This document shows, piece after piece, positions 25,809 to 34,285 of a stretch of 64,000 nucleotides of DNA; position 1 is the first letter of the stretch; each line of letters starts with the position of its first letter. Position numbers and translations under genes: made by a program. The notes under the pieces are model-generated. The model was not told the DNA's origin, did no database searches, and saw nothing but the letters and a program-made list of their open reading frames with translations. Location: contig NZ_JAQZAT010000002.1 of NCBI RefSeq assembly GCF_028736925.1, forward strand, positions 248,001-312,000, read 5' to 3'. The stretch is from Flavivirga sp. 57AJ16 (GTDB lineage: Bacteria > Bacteroidota > Bacteroidia > Flavobacteriales > Flavobacteriaceae).

Positions 25809-26093
25809 TTATTTATGTAAAAAAAATGTATAAAAACTTTCTTTAGTAAATATCCTCCTCATTAAATAAATTATCCTTTTGAAAAATTTCAGTACACAAA
25901 TTATTCTTTTATGAAAGCTATCCATAATCTTTTCATCCACTGAATCTGGACTTTCAACTCTAAGTATATTGCCACCAACTTCAAGGTCAAAATTCCATTG
26001 TTTAATTGCTTTTATATCATTTAAAAAACATTGAATATTCAGAATTTCAGTTTTTGTATTCAGGTTTGTTTCATATACTGATATAAATGTCAT
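25809..26093 (-). CDS. Small protein, possible C-terminal frameshift
   Basis: 94 residues as read. The N-terminal 65 (NIQCFLNDIKAIKQWNFDLE, then ILRVESPDSVD) look like a compact alpha/beta domain, perhaps similar to heavy-metal-associated-like folds. From about residue 66 the frame turns into unusual basic/hydrophobic sequence. The +1 frame instead reads NNLCTEIFQKDNLFNEEDIY and stops at 25843, a far more natural ending. One base missing from the AAAA run near 25915 would explain this. A TetR operator lies upstream at 26177, so it belongs to the regulon. The stop of the read frame overlaps the region of operator 1. Confidence 0.5.
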   Translation of the reverse strand: MTFISVYETNLNTKTEILNIQCFLNDIKAIKQWNFDLEVGGNILRVESPDSVDEKIMDSFHKRIICVLKFFKRIIYLMRRIFTKESFYTFFLHK

Positions 26094-26176
26094 ATATAAG
26101 AATATTAATTAAGCAAAACGATAACGATAGCAAGTAGAATTAAATTTTAGCAAAATTAAAGAAAAATAAATAAAAA

Positions 26177-26190
26177 ATACTATTTAGTAT
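26177..26190. promoter_or_regulatory. TetR-type operator 2
   Basis: ATACTATTTAGTAT (palindromic apart from the centre), 84 bp upstream of the 26093 start codon, same core as the other sites. Confidence 0.75.
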
Positions 26191-26535
26191 GTTTTATTTA
26201 TTGTGTAATGCTTAGCGGTGATGGCTAAAGTCCAGATAATGGTATATAATATTTAAACATTAGTGTCCGACTAACGCCGTAAGACCGCTTCGCTATTAGA
26301 ACCAAGAACAAGGACATGATTGTAGCTAACAGACAAACAGAGGCACCCCTATTGTTTTACTTCCTGAAACCTAAATATTTCTTGATAGATTTAATTGGTA
26401 TTAAAAGCAAGGAATCTAATCAGTAATGCTTTTACAAATACTATTATAGATGGGCTTCAAATAAAAGTCAATAGTTTTTATCGGACAACAATAATATTTA
26501 ATATTATTTATGATTTAAGCCTTATACATAAAAAA
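26191..26535. other. Gene-free spacer
   Basis: About 345 bp between the small-protein gene and the 3' end of the ketosynthase gene. A GTGTCCGACTAACGCC segment (26271 on) and a GC-richer patch to 26360 look like a decayed insertion, but no transposase remnant can be named. Confidence 0.35.
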
Positions 26536-27603
26536 TTATGGGATTTGATAAAGAATACAATTTATATTCATACTAGCTCCAAGAGAGGCCATAATAATAT
26601 AGTCTCCAGATAAAAAACGATGGTTGCCTAACTCTCCTTTATCAATTAAATCATATAGGGTAGGAACGGTAGCTACTGATGAATTTCCTAAAAAGTGGAC
26701 TGTCATGGGGAGTATGTTTGGAGAATAGGATTCTTGGTTATACAACTTGAATAGCCTCGTGATTATTGCTTCATCCATTTTTGCGTTGGCCTGGTGGATA
26801 ATAATCTTTTTTATATCACTGATGGTTAATTTAGCTTCATCAATTGTATTTTTAATTGCTAATGGAACATTTTTTAAAGCATATTCATATATTTTTCTTC
26901 CACGCATCTTAATGTATAAATTATTCTGATCATGATTTTTATTATAAGAATTCCCATTCCACATAAAATCAATTTCTTCGCCATTATCACATATAGTATT
27001 TGAATGAATAATTCCTTTTTTGGGAGAGGTATTCTTGATAAGCATCATTGCAGCAGCACCATCAGCAAAAATCAACTTATTCCTGTCAAAAGGGTCTACA
27101 ACTCTACTTAGAAAATCTGAACCGACCACAAGGATTACTTTAGCTTTATTGGCTAGAATGAGATTATTGGCAAGAATGACAGCTTCTACAAATCCAGGGC
27201 ATCCAAAAACCATGTCATAAGTAATACATTTACGGTTTTCAATTTTCAATTTATTTTTTAATCTCGCTGAAGCTGAGGGCATAAAATTTGCCTGACCATT
27301 TTCACCAACCTCCCCATAATTAGTGGCATAGATAATATAATCAATTTTTTCTCTATCAATTTTTGACTCTTCAATGGCTTTTTCAGCAGCGATTCTCCCC
27401 ATCTCAGAATTTGACATACTATCTGGCGCATATCTTCTTTTTTCTATTTTCGTTATATCAATGAATTTTTTAAGAGTTTCATTAAATGGTTTCTCAATTA
27501 ATTTACCGTCTTCATCATATAAGGATTTTTGAGATAATTGTCTCCCATCAATTTCCATTTCGGGAATATATTTTCCGGTGCCTATTATTAAACTATTTAT
27601 CAT
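26536..27603 (-). CDS. FabH-like 3-oxoacyl-ACP synthase III
   Basis: 355-residue thiolase-fold condensing enzyme. The KAS III triad is visible: Cys135 in FGCPGF, His270 in IIHQANAKM and Asn307 in LGNSSVAT. The N-terminal insertion LYDEDGKLIEKPFNETLKKF and absence of other fas genes nearby set it apart from housekeeping FabH. It starts 14 bp after a diheme-protein gene, so both form a TetR-controlled operon. It may prime a specialised lipid or polyketide, or modify acyl chains, but the substrate cannot be read from sequence. Confidence 0.85.
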   Translation of the reverse strand: MINSLIIGTGKYIPEMEIDGRQLSQKSLYDEDGKLIEKPFNETLKKFIDITKIEKRRYAPDSMSNSEMGRIAAEKAIEESKIDREKIDYIIYATNYGEVGENGQANFMPSASARLKNKLKIENRKCITYDMVFGCPGFVEAVILANNLILANKAKVILVVGSDFLSRVVDPFDRNKLIFADGAAAMMLIKNTSPKKGIIHSNTICDNGEEIDFMWNGNSYNKNHDQNNLYIKMRGRKIYEYALKNVPLAIKNTIDEAKLTISDIKKIIIHQANAKMDEAIITRLFKLYNQESYSPNILPMTVHFLGNSSVATVPTLYDLIDKGELGNHRFLSGDYIIMASLGASMNINCILYQIP

Positions 27604-27617
27604 TATTATTTAAAGTT

Positions 27618-28613
27618 TTAATTTTTGTTGAGATTTTCGATATAATCTAAAATTAGTTGTAATCCTTCATCGTGAATTATTGTGGTTCCAATTTTAGGCA
27701 TATGTAATTCGCCAAGGGTAGACATTCTCATTACTATCTTTCCTTGTTTTAATAAAATTCCTGTTTTGTAAATAGAGGTTTCTTCTCTTAAATCGAGCAT
27801 AGTTAAATAAGCTATTCCATTAGGGTTATGGCAATGTGCACAGTTAATATCGAGGTATGCTCTTGCTCTTTTAGCTATGAGAACAGAGTCATTTTTATGA
27901 TCAACTATTGAAGGTGTATAATCCGTAGAATCTAAATCTAAAAGCATTTTTTGTTTAAAATACTCCAATTGATTTATCTCATATCCACCTTTATTTATAG
28001 CTGTGTTAAGGTTCCTGATTTTAGGTCCTATAGGATATATTTGGTTACCTTGTCTATGACAGGAAATACAATCTAATTTTGATGGTATTTTGTAGTTGAT
28101 AGACCTAGTAGTCTTATTATTGTCTTCAAAGGTTAAAGGAACAGTAGCTCCTTCTTCCAGAAGATATGCTTCGTCTTGCTTTTGATTCCATTTATAAGTT
28201 GCCCCATTCCATTGAGATTCTTTTTTAATAAGTAAGCGGGTTTCTACTATGAATTTTCTTATTGTATCATTTAATATTGTAGTGGGGTAATAAAAAGTTT
28301 TAGCTATTATGGTTCCACTTGGAAAATCAGGCAGACCACTTCCTTTAACTATTAGTTTGTCATCTGTAGGTAAAAATATGATTCGTTGTTTTTCAGCATA
28401 ATCAGTAAATAGAGTTGACTCTAGATTAAATATTATTGCTTTTTTATGAGGTTCTAAATCAGCCAGATTTTTTTCAAATAAATTATAATCAGAAAGTTTA
28501 TTATGAAATGTAATATTATTTTTAAGTTCGGAGCTTGCTCTCCTATGGTTTGATAATATTATCAGAAGCGGAAGGAATATTATGGTTGTTACTATTATTT
28601 GGGGCTTCTTCAT
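27618..28613 (-). CDS. Diheme c-type cytochrome-like protein, paralogue
   Basis: 331 residues, clearly homologous throughout to the protein at 23990 (SDYNLFEKNLADLEPHKKAI against SEYNLFKKNMSELIPNEGVI). Haem motifs are CISCH (182-186) and CAHCH (258-262), followed by PNGIA and MPKIGTT. Unlike its paralogue it has an N-terminal hydrophobic segment without a lipobox Cys, so it is secreted or membrane-anchored, not lipidated. It is the first gene of the operon with the KAS III gene, with a TetR-type operator 51 bp upstream. Confidence 0.8.
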   Translation of the reverse strand: MKKPQIIVTTIIFLPLLIILSNHRRASSELKNNITFHNKLSDYNLFEKNLADLEPHKKAIIFNLESTLFTDYAEKQRIIFLPTDDKLIVKGSGLPDFPSGTIIAKTFYYPTTILNDTIRKFIVETRLLIKKESQWNGATYKWNQKQDEAYLLEEGATVPLTFEDNNKTTRSINYKIPSKLDCISCHRQGNQIYPIGPKIRNLNTAINKGGYEINQLEYFKQKMLLDLDSTDYTPSIVDHKNDSVLIAKRARAYLDINCAHCHNPNGIAYLTMLDLREETSIYKTGILLKQGKIVMRMSTLGELHMPKIGTTIIHDEGLQLILDYIENLNKN

Positions 28614-28663
28614 TTTCTTTAATTAGCTGTCACTAGTTTAGAAAACAAATATATACAAAAAAA

Positions 28664-28677
28664 ATACCGTTTAGTAT
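28664..28677. promoter_or_regulatory. TetR-type operator 3
   Basis: ATACCGTTTAGTAT, one arm slightly diverged from the ATACTAwwTAGTAT consensus, upstream of the diheme/KAS III operon. It is likely bound more weakly. Confidence 0.6.
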
Positions 28678-28860
28678 CTTTTTTATGGTTACTGCATCAT
28701 GAATTTTAAAACTTTGCAGATAAACAGTTAACTTATTATTTTAAAAATTGGGTATTTTAAAAATGGTAACGTATTTATATAATTATATAAATTTTTTTAA
28801 TTTGGAATCTTGCACCAAGATTAGGTTGATATATTTAGAAATAATTAAAATTTTAAAAAC

Positions 28861-28874
28861 ATACTATTTAGTAT
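28861..28874. promoter_or_regulatory. TetR-type operator 4 (before tetR-like gene)
   Basis: ATACTATTTAGTAT preceded by AAAAAC, about 230 bp upstream of the TetR-family start. It fits autoregulation and control of the divergent promoter. The rest of the 28614-29106 gap shows no gene beyond an implausible 61-codon ORF. Confidence 0.7.
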
Positions 28875-29106
28875 TATATTTTATATTTTCGCCAATTTTT
28901 TTTATAAACGTCAATCTTTTTATTCATTTTTGAGTATAAACCAATGACTTAAATATGTCTAACAAGTTGTTTGAAAATTTAGTGGCTATTAAGGAAATTA
29001 ATGTATTTTACGCACGAAATTTAATAGTATTTGGGAGTATGACAAATCCTATTTACTTATTTATGTTAGCCTTTTGAGTATTATCTAAGAATAAACATTG
29101 ATTATT

Positions 29107-29703
29107 ATGACAAGTATGTCCAAAGCCGATACAACCCGAATGAATATATTGAATAAAGCATTTTTATTGATTTACATGAACGGATATCAGGCAACTAGTA
29201 TAGACGAGATTATTGCCACTACCCAAGTTACTAAGGGAGCTTTATATTATCATTTTAAAAATAAAGACGATATGGGACTTTCAATCATAAAAGAGGTAAT
29301 GTATCCAATATTGTATTCAAGTACGATACAACCATTGGCTAGGGCAGAAAAACCGCAACTTGAAATCTATAAAATTATGAGGAATTTATTGAATGATGAA
29401 AAGTTCTTTAATGTTCAATATGGTTGTCCATTTGTTAATTTAGTAGAAGAAATGGCACCTCATAATACTAGTTTTTCAAATGCCTTAAAAAGACTTGTTG
29501 TAGATTGGAAGGAAGCTATAGAATGCTGTATAGAAGAAGGGAAAAAGCAGGGGTTGATAAGAGATAATGTGAACGGTGGGCAAGTAGCCATTTTTGTTTT
29601 ATCTGGTTATTCAGGAATCCGAAACCTTGGAAAGATACTTGGGAGACCTTGTTATAATGCATATTTAAAACAACTTAAAAGCTATCTCCAGAGTTTAAAT
29701 TAA
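29107..29703 (+). CDS. TetR/AcrR-family repressor
   Basis: 198 residues from the ATG at 29107 (the frame extends to a TTG at 29098). The N-terminal HTH has the TetR signature: NILNKAFLLIYMNGYQATSI then IIATTQVTKGALYYHFKNKDD. The C-terminal ligand-binding half is helical with Cys in YGCPFVNL and IECCIEEG, and resembles the TetR_C groups near electrophile or fatty-acid responsive regulators. Five near-identical palindromes flank it and the surrounding operons, so it is the obvious local repressor. The inducer is unknown, possibly an acyl compound given the KAS III gene. Confidence 0.9.
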   Translation: MTSMSKADTTRMNILNKAFLLIYMNGYQATSIDEIIATTQVTKGALYYHFKNKDDMGLSIIKEVMYPILYSSTIQPLARAEKPQLEIYKIMRNLLNDEKFFNVQYGCPFVNLVEEMAPHNTSFSNALKRLVVDWKEAIECCIEEGKKQGLIRDNVNGGQVAIFVLSGYSGIRNLGKILGRPCYNAYLKQLKSYLQSLN

Positions 29704-29719
29704 TTTTTTTTGTCCAAAA

Positions 29720-29737
29720 ACATACTATTTAGTATGT
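29720..29737. promoter_or_regulatory. TetR-type operator 5 (longest palindrome)
   Basis: ACATACTATTTAGTATGT, the longest copy, with AAAA before and TTTT after. It lies just past the repressor gene and before a decayed porin-like gene, which was presumably a regulon member. Confidence 0.75.
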
Positions 29738-29814
29738 TTTTATTGAAAAAAAATAACATTGTATAAATTTTAAAAACCTAACTAAATATTTTTTCATAAT
29801 GAACAATTACCAAA

Positions 29815-30082
29815 AAGCAAAAAAAACTGGGAGTTAAGTTTAGGGCTTAAAAAAATCTATTGGGGAGTGACTGAGAGCAATCATCTTGTCGATATCATTA
29901 ACCAGACGGATGCCGTAGAAACTTTTGATGGAGAAGAAAAACTTGGGCAGCCAATGGTACAATTAAGTTGGGGCACTGATAACATAATTCTTTTTATGGA
30001 AGCTAGGGTCTATTTATCGCTATGCTGAACTTCAAAATTTTATAGCTGTAGTAGCGGGACTTGAATACACCTTTAACAATAT
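29815..30082 (+). pseudogene. Decayed outer-membrane beta-barrel protein gene
   Basis: Fragments in three frames. WELSLGLKKIYWGVTESNHL and DIINQTDAVETFDGEEK, then a +1 shift in an A run at 29935-29941 to LGQPMVQLSWG, and finally IYRYAELQNFIAVVAGLEYT near 30010-30075. The KIYWGVTES..HLVDIINQTD pattern resembles DUF1302-type or similar outer-membrane porins. The central barrel is deleted. It sits behind operator 5, suggesting it was once controlled by the TetR repressor. It is now joined directly to an integrase fragment. Confidence 0.6.
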
Positions 30083-30261
30083 TGATGAACCTTGCCGTGA
30101 AACTGGAATGGCTGGAGAAGAACCCATTCTCCAAATACTCCCTGAAGTTTACCAAATTCGACCGGAACTACCTGACGGAAAGTGAGCTATTCGCTTTTAT
30201 ATCAATTAAGCTCACAAACCAAGCCTTCAAAACCTATGGATGGTTCCCGAACTGTATTTAA
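30083..30261 (+). pseudogene. Integrase core-binding fragment
   Basis: MNLAVKLEWLEKNPFSKYSL then KFTKFDRNYLTESEL matches residues about 198-232 of the integrase at 4108 (INLACKLEWISKNP, KKFDREYLSERELEL). Both ends are cut and the catalytic domain is absent. It is richer in GC than the porin remnant it abuts, so it came from another element. The stretch 30262-30398 beyond holds nothing recognisable. Confidence 0.75.
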
Positions 30262-30398
30262 TATACTGCCGTGCTAGTAGTATTGGTTTTAGTAAGGTTT
30301 GGGATGTTTGCAGCGCGAATCCCCGTTTCGCTCGCTTTTGTTGACTTTCATTTGAAGAAAGAGGTTTTTACTTTTTTCTTACTGCCCATGCAATTTGA

Positions 30399-30737
30399 TT
30401 ATTCATTGCTTTGTAATGCTTTATGTAATAACTTCAGGTTTATATATTTACTAACTGCGAATACAACAAACATTATGGCCAAGATTTGAAAGAACATTGG
30501 TATTGTATAAAGATTTACGGGCGGTAAAAGCGAACTGATTGTAAAACCGTTATTAATGAAAAATAAAGAACCTGCGATGATGAACAAACTGAATGCCAAA
30601 GCATAAGGATGCCAAAAAGGTGTGCTAACAGTTTGTTCGGACTCTTTTATCTTCTTCATTAACTGATTGGTAAAGTCCTTGGAGGTATGGGATTTACCAT
30701 GATTGATCAACTCTTTTGTTATGTCCCGTTCTCCCAT
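30399..30737 (-). CDS. Two-helix membrane protein, candidate anti-sigma
   Basis: 112 residues: a polar N-terminal 45 residues (HTSKDFTNQLMKKIKESEQ) and two transmembrane helices (about 47-65 and 78-97). It overlaps the sigma factor gene by 19 bp and is downstream of it, the usual place for an anti-sigma factor. No zinc-finger (ZAS) motif is seen, so the role rests on position and layout. Confidence 0.55.
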   Translation of the reverse strand: MGERDITKELINHGKSHTSKDFTNQLMKKIKESEQTVSTPFWHPYALAFSLFIIAGSLFFINNGFTISSLLPPVNLYTIPMFFQILAIMFVVFAVSKYINLKLLHKALQSNE

Positions 30738-31312
30738 AATAGATGTTTTTTTTCAGGTCCTAATAATTCTTCCAGTTTGTTATGAAATTCTTTTCTCGAT
30801 CGATGCAAGAGCACTTTGATATTTGAATTGCTCAACCCTGTGATTTCTGTGATTTCATTTATGCTTTGTTCCCCCAAATAAAATAGTTTCAATACCAGTA
30901 CATCATTTGGCTTCATTTTTTGCAATACTTTATTGATAAATTCCTTTCTTTCTTCCTCCCTTAAAAAATCAAAACTGCTCGTGTCAACAGAAGTTTCAGC
31001 CGATACTTTTTTTAAATCTACAGTTTTCACCCTCTTGGATTTTTTGAAAAATGTATAGCTCGTATTTACCATGATCCTATAAAGCCAAGTTGCAAAGGAT
31101 GATTTAAAATCAAATTTGGATAGATTTTTATAAGCCTTGATAAAACCCTCCTGTAATACATCTTGTGCGTTGTCTTCATTTTTTAGGATGGTGTGAACTA
31201 ATGATAAGCACTGGTCTTTGTATTTGTCCACAAGAATTCGAAACAGATCTGTTTTGCCATCAACAACCTGTCTGATTATATCAAAATCGTTGTGTTCATT
31301 CCTTTTTTCCAA
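30719..31312 (-). CDS. ECF RNA polymerase sigma factor
   Basis: 197 residues with sigma region 2 (NEDNAQDVLQEGFIKAYKNL, FKSSFATWLYRIMVNTSYTF) and region 4 (QSINEITEITGLSNSNIKVL, then LLHRSRKEF). The start appears to be a TTG at 31312, overlapping the upstream gene by 17 bp, and no in-frame ATG is near. The genes before and after it overlap, so it belongs to a four-gene minus-strand operon beginning with a beta-lactamase-fold protein. It probably responds to an envelope signal. Confidence 0.88.
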   Translation of the reverse strand: MEKRNEHNDFDIIRQVVDGKTDLFRILVDKYKDQCLSLVHTILKNEDNAQDVLQEGFIKAYKNLSKFDFKSSFATWLYRIMVNTSYTFFKKSKRVKTVDLKKVSAETSVDTSSFDFLREEERKEFINKVLQKMKPNDVLVLKLFYLGEQSINEITEITGLSNSNIKVLLHRSRKEFHNKLEELLGPEKKHLLWENGT

Positions 31313-31631
31313 ACTTTTTTCTCATAAAATGAGCTGCCAAAAGACCTATTCCTCCACATATGAAAAGTGTGGAATAAACTATAAAATAGAAAGTGTCTTC
31401 GGGTAAGTTTATGGTAGTGTATATAGCACAAATGCCAAAACCGACGCCAAGCCCTAGTATTATACATCCTATTTCTATAAAGCCATACTTTTCTCGATTT
31501 CGAATGGGGTCGAATCCCTTCTCTGCTGCAAGTTTTTTTATAAGGTAGTTGAATCTCGCCAAAAAAAAGACTACAAACACACATGAACTAAATAATAAAG
31601 CAGTTAAAATAATTTCTCTTATAGCATCCAT
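31296..31631 (-). CDS. Small membrane protein (111 aa)
   Basis: Three predicted transmembrane helices (about 8-25, 50-70, 78-97) with a basic loop KKLAAEKGFDPIRNREKYGF after the first and a Lys-rich C-terminus. It resembles the small DUF6249-like membrane proteins found beside Bacteroidetes sigma factors. The stop overlaps the sigma start. Function unknown, perhaps part of the sigma-control module. Confidence 0.6.
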   Translation of the reverse strand: MDAIREIILTALLFSSCVFVVFFLARFNYLIKKLAAEKGFDPIRNREKYGFIEIGCIILGLGVGFGICAIYTTINLPEDTFYFIVYSTLFICGGIGLLAAHFMRKKFGKKE

Positions 31632-31658
31632 TTTATAATTTTTTTTGGAGGATATTTT

Positions 31659-33674
31659 TTATTCAATTGTTGCCATTGGGCACTGTTCGAGTTTCTCAAA
31701 CCAGAGGTTCCTAACACGATTTGAAGATACCTTGATTCCTAAAATATTTTGGTGGGCATCTCTGATAATCTTCATTTCCTTTATAAACCAATCGCTTGTA
31801 AAATAGTCAGGATCCGCTATTTCAAGTGGAATATCACCATGTCGTGGGTGCCTGGCAACTATGATTCCGTCTTTTTCAATCAAATTGTAAAAAGTGGATA
31901 GTTCTTTGCTGTAATATTTGCCCATATAGGCTGTTTTATCAAGGTTTTCCAATACAAGTTTATCAAGTTTTGGGGCTTTAATGGTCCTGCCCTCTTTGAT
32001 GAAGGTCATTTGTACTACATTTCCTTTTGAATCCCGTTGGAATGAGATTTTGGCATTTAATGATGGGACATCAAAACCTGATTCCGACAAGGGTAGTAAG
32101 GGGTGATGGCTGTCTCTCCCGGTTACCGTTCCCTTTAGGGTGTCATTTTCAAGATAAATGGTCATTACCAACGGTTTGTCTACTACATATTTGCCAACAT
32201 ATTCTTTTAATTTTTCTATGGGAAGAAATGTTTGATTTAGGTTATGGTCAACATCACTTTTTTCTGATTTGAGGGGATTACTTTTTAATCCAGGAATAGT
32301 TTGTCCCCCTTTCATAAAATGGAGTTGAAAAATGTCATTGTTATCGTTCTTTATGAAAGCAACATGAGCACCAAGGGTTGGGATGTTGAATTGTGAATCT
32401 GTCATAGGGACGAGATTATGACTATCATTTTTTCCAGCAATTTTTACTTTTAATGATTTATTATCTTCCCAAATGTTTAGAACTGGGCCTTTTTGAAGAA
32501 GGTATTCTCCCGTATATTTTTTAAAGTTTGATTTTGTGTTTATGGCTTCAGTCAAACATTCATCAACTATTTTCATGGCAAGTTGTTTTGTATCAAATGT
32601 CATTACATTGCTTAAAACTGCCACTGCAAAATTTTGCTCGGGAAATCTTGCCAAATATGTGCGAAATCCGGCATCAGCACCACCGTGTACCACAATGGGA
32701 AGCCCTTTATATGTACTGATTTCTTGACCGAATGCATAATGTGTCTTCTTACCATTATTGAGTGTCGTAGTTTCATGGACTTTTTTCATAATCCATGGAC
32801 TGCCTACTTTTATGTTTTCAAAATTTTGTGCCCATATCATAAGATCTTTTGCAGTCGTCAGTAAACTAGTGGCTCCTATGGTTGAATAATTTAGCACCTT
32901 TTTTTTGTAGCTACCGTCTTCGTTTTCGGCATAGGAGTATGCCCTGTTTTTTACAATTTTTTCGTGATTGTCGTTAAAGAAAGAGTTGTTCATTTGTAGT
33001 GGTTGGAAAATATTTTCTTTTGTCCAATCCGTAAATTTCCTTCCAGTTACTCGCTCTACAATTTTTGCCAACAGGGTATAGTTCGTGTTGCTATACCGGA
33101 ACTCATTGCCAGGGTTAAAGTCCAGTTCTTTTTGATGGTATACTAGGTTTAGAATTTGTTCATCCGTGATAACGTCATCTGGACGCCACCCTGCCAGGAC
33201 CAAGAGCTCCCATTGATCTCGAAGCCCACTGGTATGGTGCACAAGGTGGTCAAGAGTGATCTTTTGTCCAAAATCGGGCATTCTAGGCAAGTATTCCCTA
33301 ATGTCATCCTCCAAGGACAACTTCCCTTGATCGGCTAACATTGCTATTGCAAATGAAGTGAACTGTTTCGAAACGGATGCCACGTGGAATATCGTGCTAT
33401 CGGTAATGAGAACCTTATATTCAAGATTGGCCAGCCCTGTTCCTTTTGTGTATATGATTCTGCCCTTATGGAGCACGGCCACCGAGACCCCGGGAGCAAC
33501 TTTCTTTTCCAGTTTGATGAGAAGGCTATCTAGACGTGTGGCTGGGGAGTTGTTTTCCTGATTATCTTGCAGCTTCAAATCTGTGGATCTTTGCGCACCA
33601 CAAGAGGTGGCTAAAAGAAAAAATGAAATTAAAGATATGAGAAATAAACGATTGGGTTTTGATCTAATGTACAT
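31659..33674 (-). CDS. Beta-lactamase/serine hydrolase family lipoprotein
   Basis: 671 residues. Lipobox LATSC (Cys25) after a hydrophobic leader. The class C beta-lactamase fold (about 45-390) has all three motifs: SVSK (Ser100, Lys103), YSN (Tyr194, Asn196) and HGG (330-332). The C-terminal 280 residues hold lipocalin-like or DUF3471-like beta domains (KYTGEYLLQKGPVLNIWEDN, KEYVGKYVVDKPLVM, TAYMGKYYSKELSTFYNLIE). These proteins are usually esterases or D-aminopeptidases, seldom true beta-lactamases. It is first in the ECF sigma operon, 27 bp before the next gene. Confidence 0.85.
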   Translation of the reverse strand: MYIRSKPNRLFLISLISFFLLATSCGAQRSTDLKLQDNQENNSPATRLDSLLIKLEKKVAPGVSVAVLHKGRIIYTKGTGLANLEYKVLITDSTIFHVASVSKQFTSFAIAMLADQGKLSLEDDIREYLPRMPDFGQKITLDHLVHHTSGLRDQWELLVLAGWRPDDVITDEQILNLVYHQKELDFNPGNEFRYSNTNYTLLAKIVERVTGRKFTDWTKENIFQPLQMNNSFFNDNHEKIVKNRAYSYAENEDGSYKKKVLNYSTIGATSLLTTAKDLMIWAQNFENIKVGSPWIMKKVHETTTLNNGKKTHYAFGQEISTYKGLPIVVHGGADAGFRTYLARFPEQNFAVAVLSNVMTFDTKQLAMKIVDECLTEAINTKSNFKKYTGEYLLQKGPVLNIWEDNKSLKVKIAGKNDSHNLVPMTDSQFNIPTLGAHVAFIKNDNNDIFQLHFMKGGQTIPGLKSNPLKSEKSDVDHNLNQTFLPIEKLKEYVGKYVVDKPLVMTIYLENDTLKGTVTGRDSHHPLLPLSESGFDVPSLNAKISFQRDSKGNVVQMTFIKEGRTIKAPKLDKLVLENLDKTAYMGKYYSKELSTFYNLIEKDGIIVARHPRHGDIPLEIADPDYFTSDWFIKEMKIIRDAHQNILGIKVSSNRVRNLWFEKLEQCPMATIE

Positions 33675-33967
33675 CCTATTTGGTTTAATTTATTCTAATT
33701 ACTATTTAGACCATGTCCATAGCAAAAAGGTTACAACGATATCGTTTATATCCGTCTTTCTAAATTTTAAAGGGAAGATAGGTGCCTTAGGGTCTTTGTA
33801 CTCACCATTTTTTTAACAAAGTGAATACAAAGCTCATTACGTATACTATAGGCTAAAGATGGAGACCTGAGACCGAATTGTTCTTTGTGGTGTAGAGATT
33901 AGCATTTGTTTATTAGTGTATTTTGAAGTCGATTTTTGTTTTAATTAGATAAAGGAGTTTTATTAAA
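33675..33967. other. Upstream region of the serine hydrolase operon
   Basis: No gene. A near-perfect hairpin (CTTTGTACTCAC at 33794 with GTGAATACAAAG at 33821, one mismatch) may end transcription. The region runs into a transposon-like repeat at 33968. Confidence 0.4.
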
Positions 33968-34285
33968 TTAACATGAGTTCGATTTAAAACCTGTCTGCCG
34001 ACAGGCAGGCTAGGGCGTTTATAACAATAAAATCACTAATAAAGCGATTTGTAGCCTTGAGCCTTTCGTCTTTTAGTTTATACAGAGCCTTTCGTCTTTT
34101 GGTTTATACTCAGCGAAGTCGAAGTACTCAAGATAAACTAAGGTCGAAAGGACATTAAAACCAGCTATTTAAATGGGTTTCGACTGAGCCTGTGCTGAGT
34201 TTACCGAAGTACTCAACCAGATAACCAAGATTAAATTATTGATAGTTAGTTCAATAATGTTATGCTTACATCGAACTCATGTTAA
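33968..34285. repeat. 318-bp MITE-like element with inverted ends and flanking ATTAAA
   Basis: Perfect 16-bp terminal inverted repeats: TTAACATGAGTTCGAT (33968-33983) and ATCGAACTCATGTTAA (34270-34285). ATTAAA directly flanks both ends (33962-33967, 34286-34291), as a target-site duplication would. Inside are a CCTGTCTGCCGACAGGCAGG palindrome (33990), two 26-bp-spaced copies of GAGCCTTTCGTCTTTT (34059 and 34085), and two versions of a GAAGTACTCAA segment. No coding capacity. The short flanking repeat is AT-rich and could be chance. Confidence 0.65.

Noticed and set aside
26395-26613. 72-codon plus-strand ORF
   Set aside because: It starts in the spacer and overlaps the end of the ketosynthase gene on the opposite strand; no domain seen.
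28748-28933. 61-codon plus-strand ORF upstream of the TetR gene
   Set aside because: It spans the TetR operator and promoter region and is AT-rich hydrophobic sequence with no family resemblance.
30271-30489. 72-codon plus-strand ORF
   Set aside because: Opposite to the end of the membrane protein gene and composed of repeat-like hydrophobic residues.
31659-33674. Antibiotic-resistance beta-lactamase
   Set aside because: Although SxxK, YxN and HGG are present, the length and extra C-terminal beta domains point to the broader serine hydrolase family, so a resistance role is not supported.
33583-33816. 77-codon plus-strand ORF opposite the serine hydrolase start
   Set aside because: It is antisense to the lipoprotein signal region and extends into non-coding DNA.
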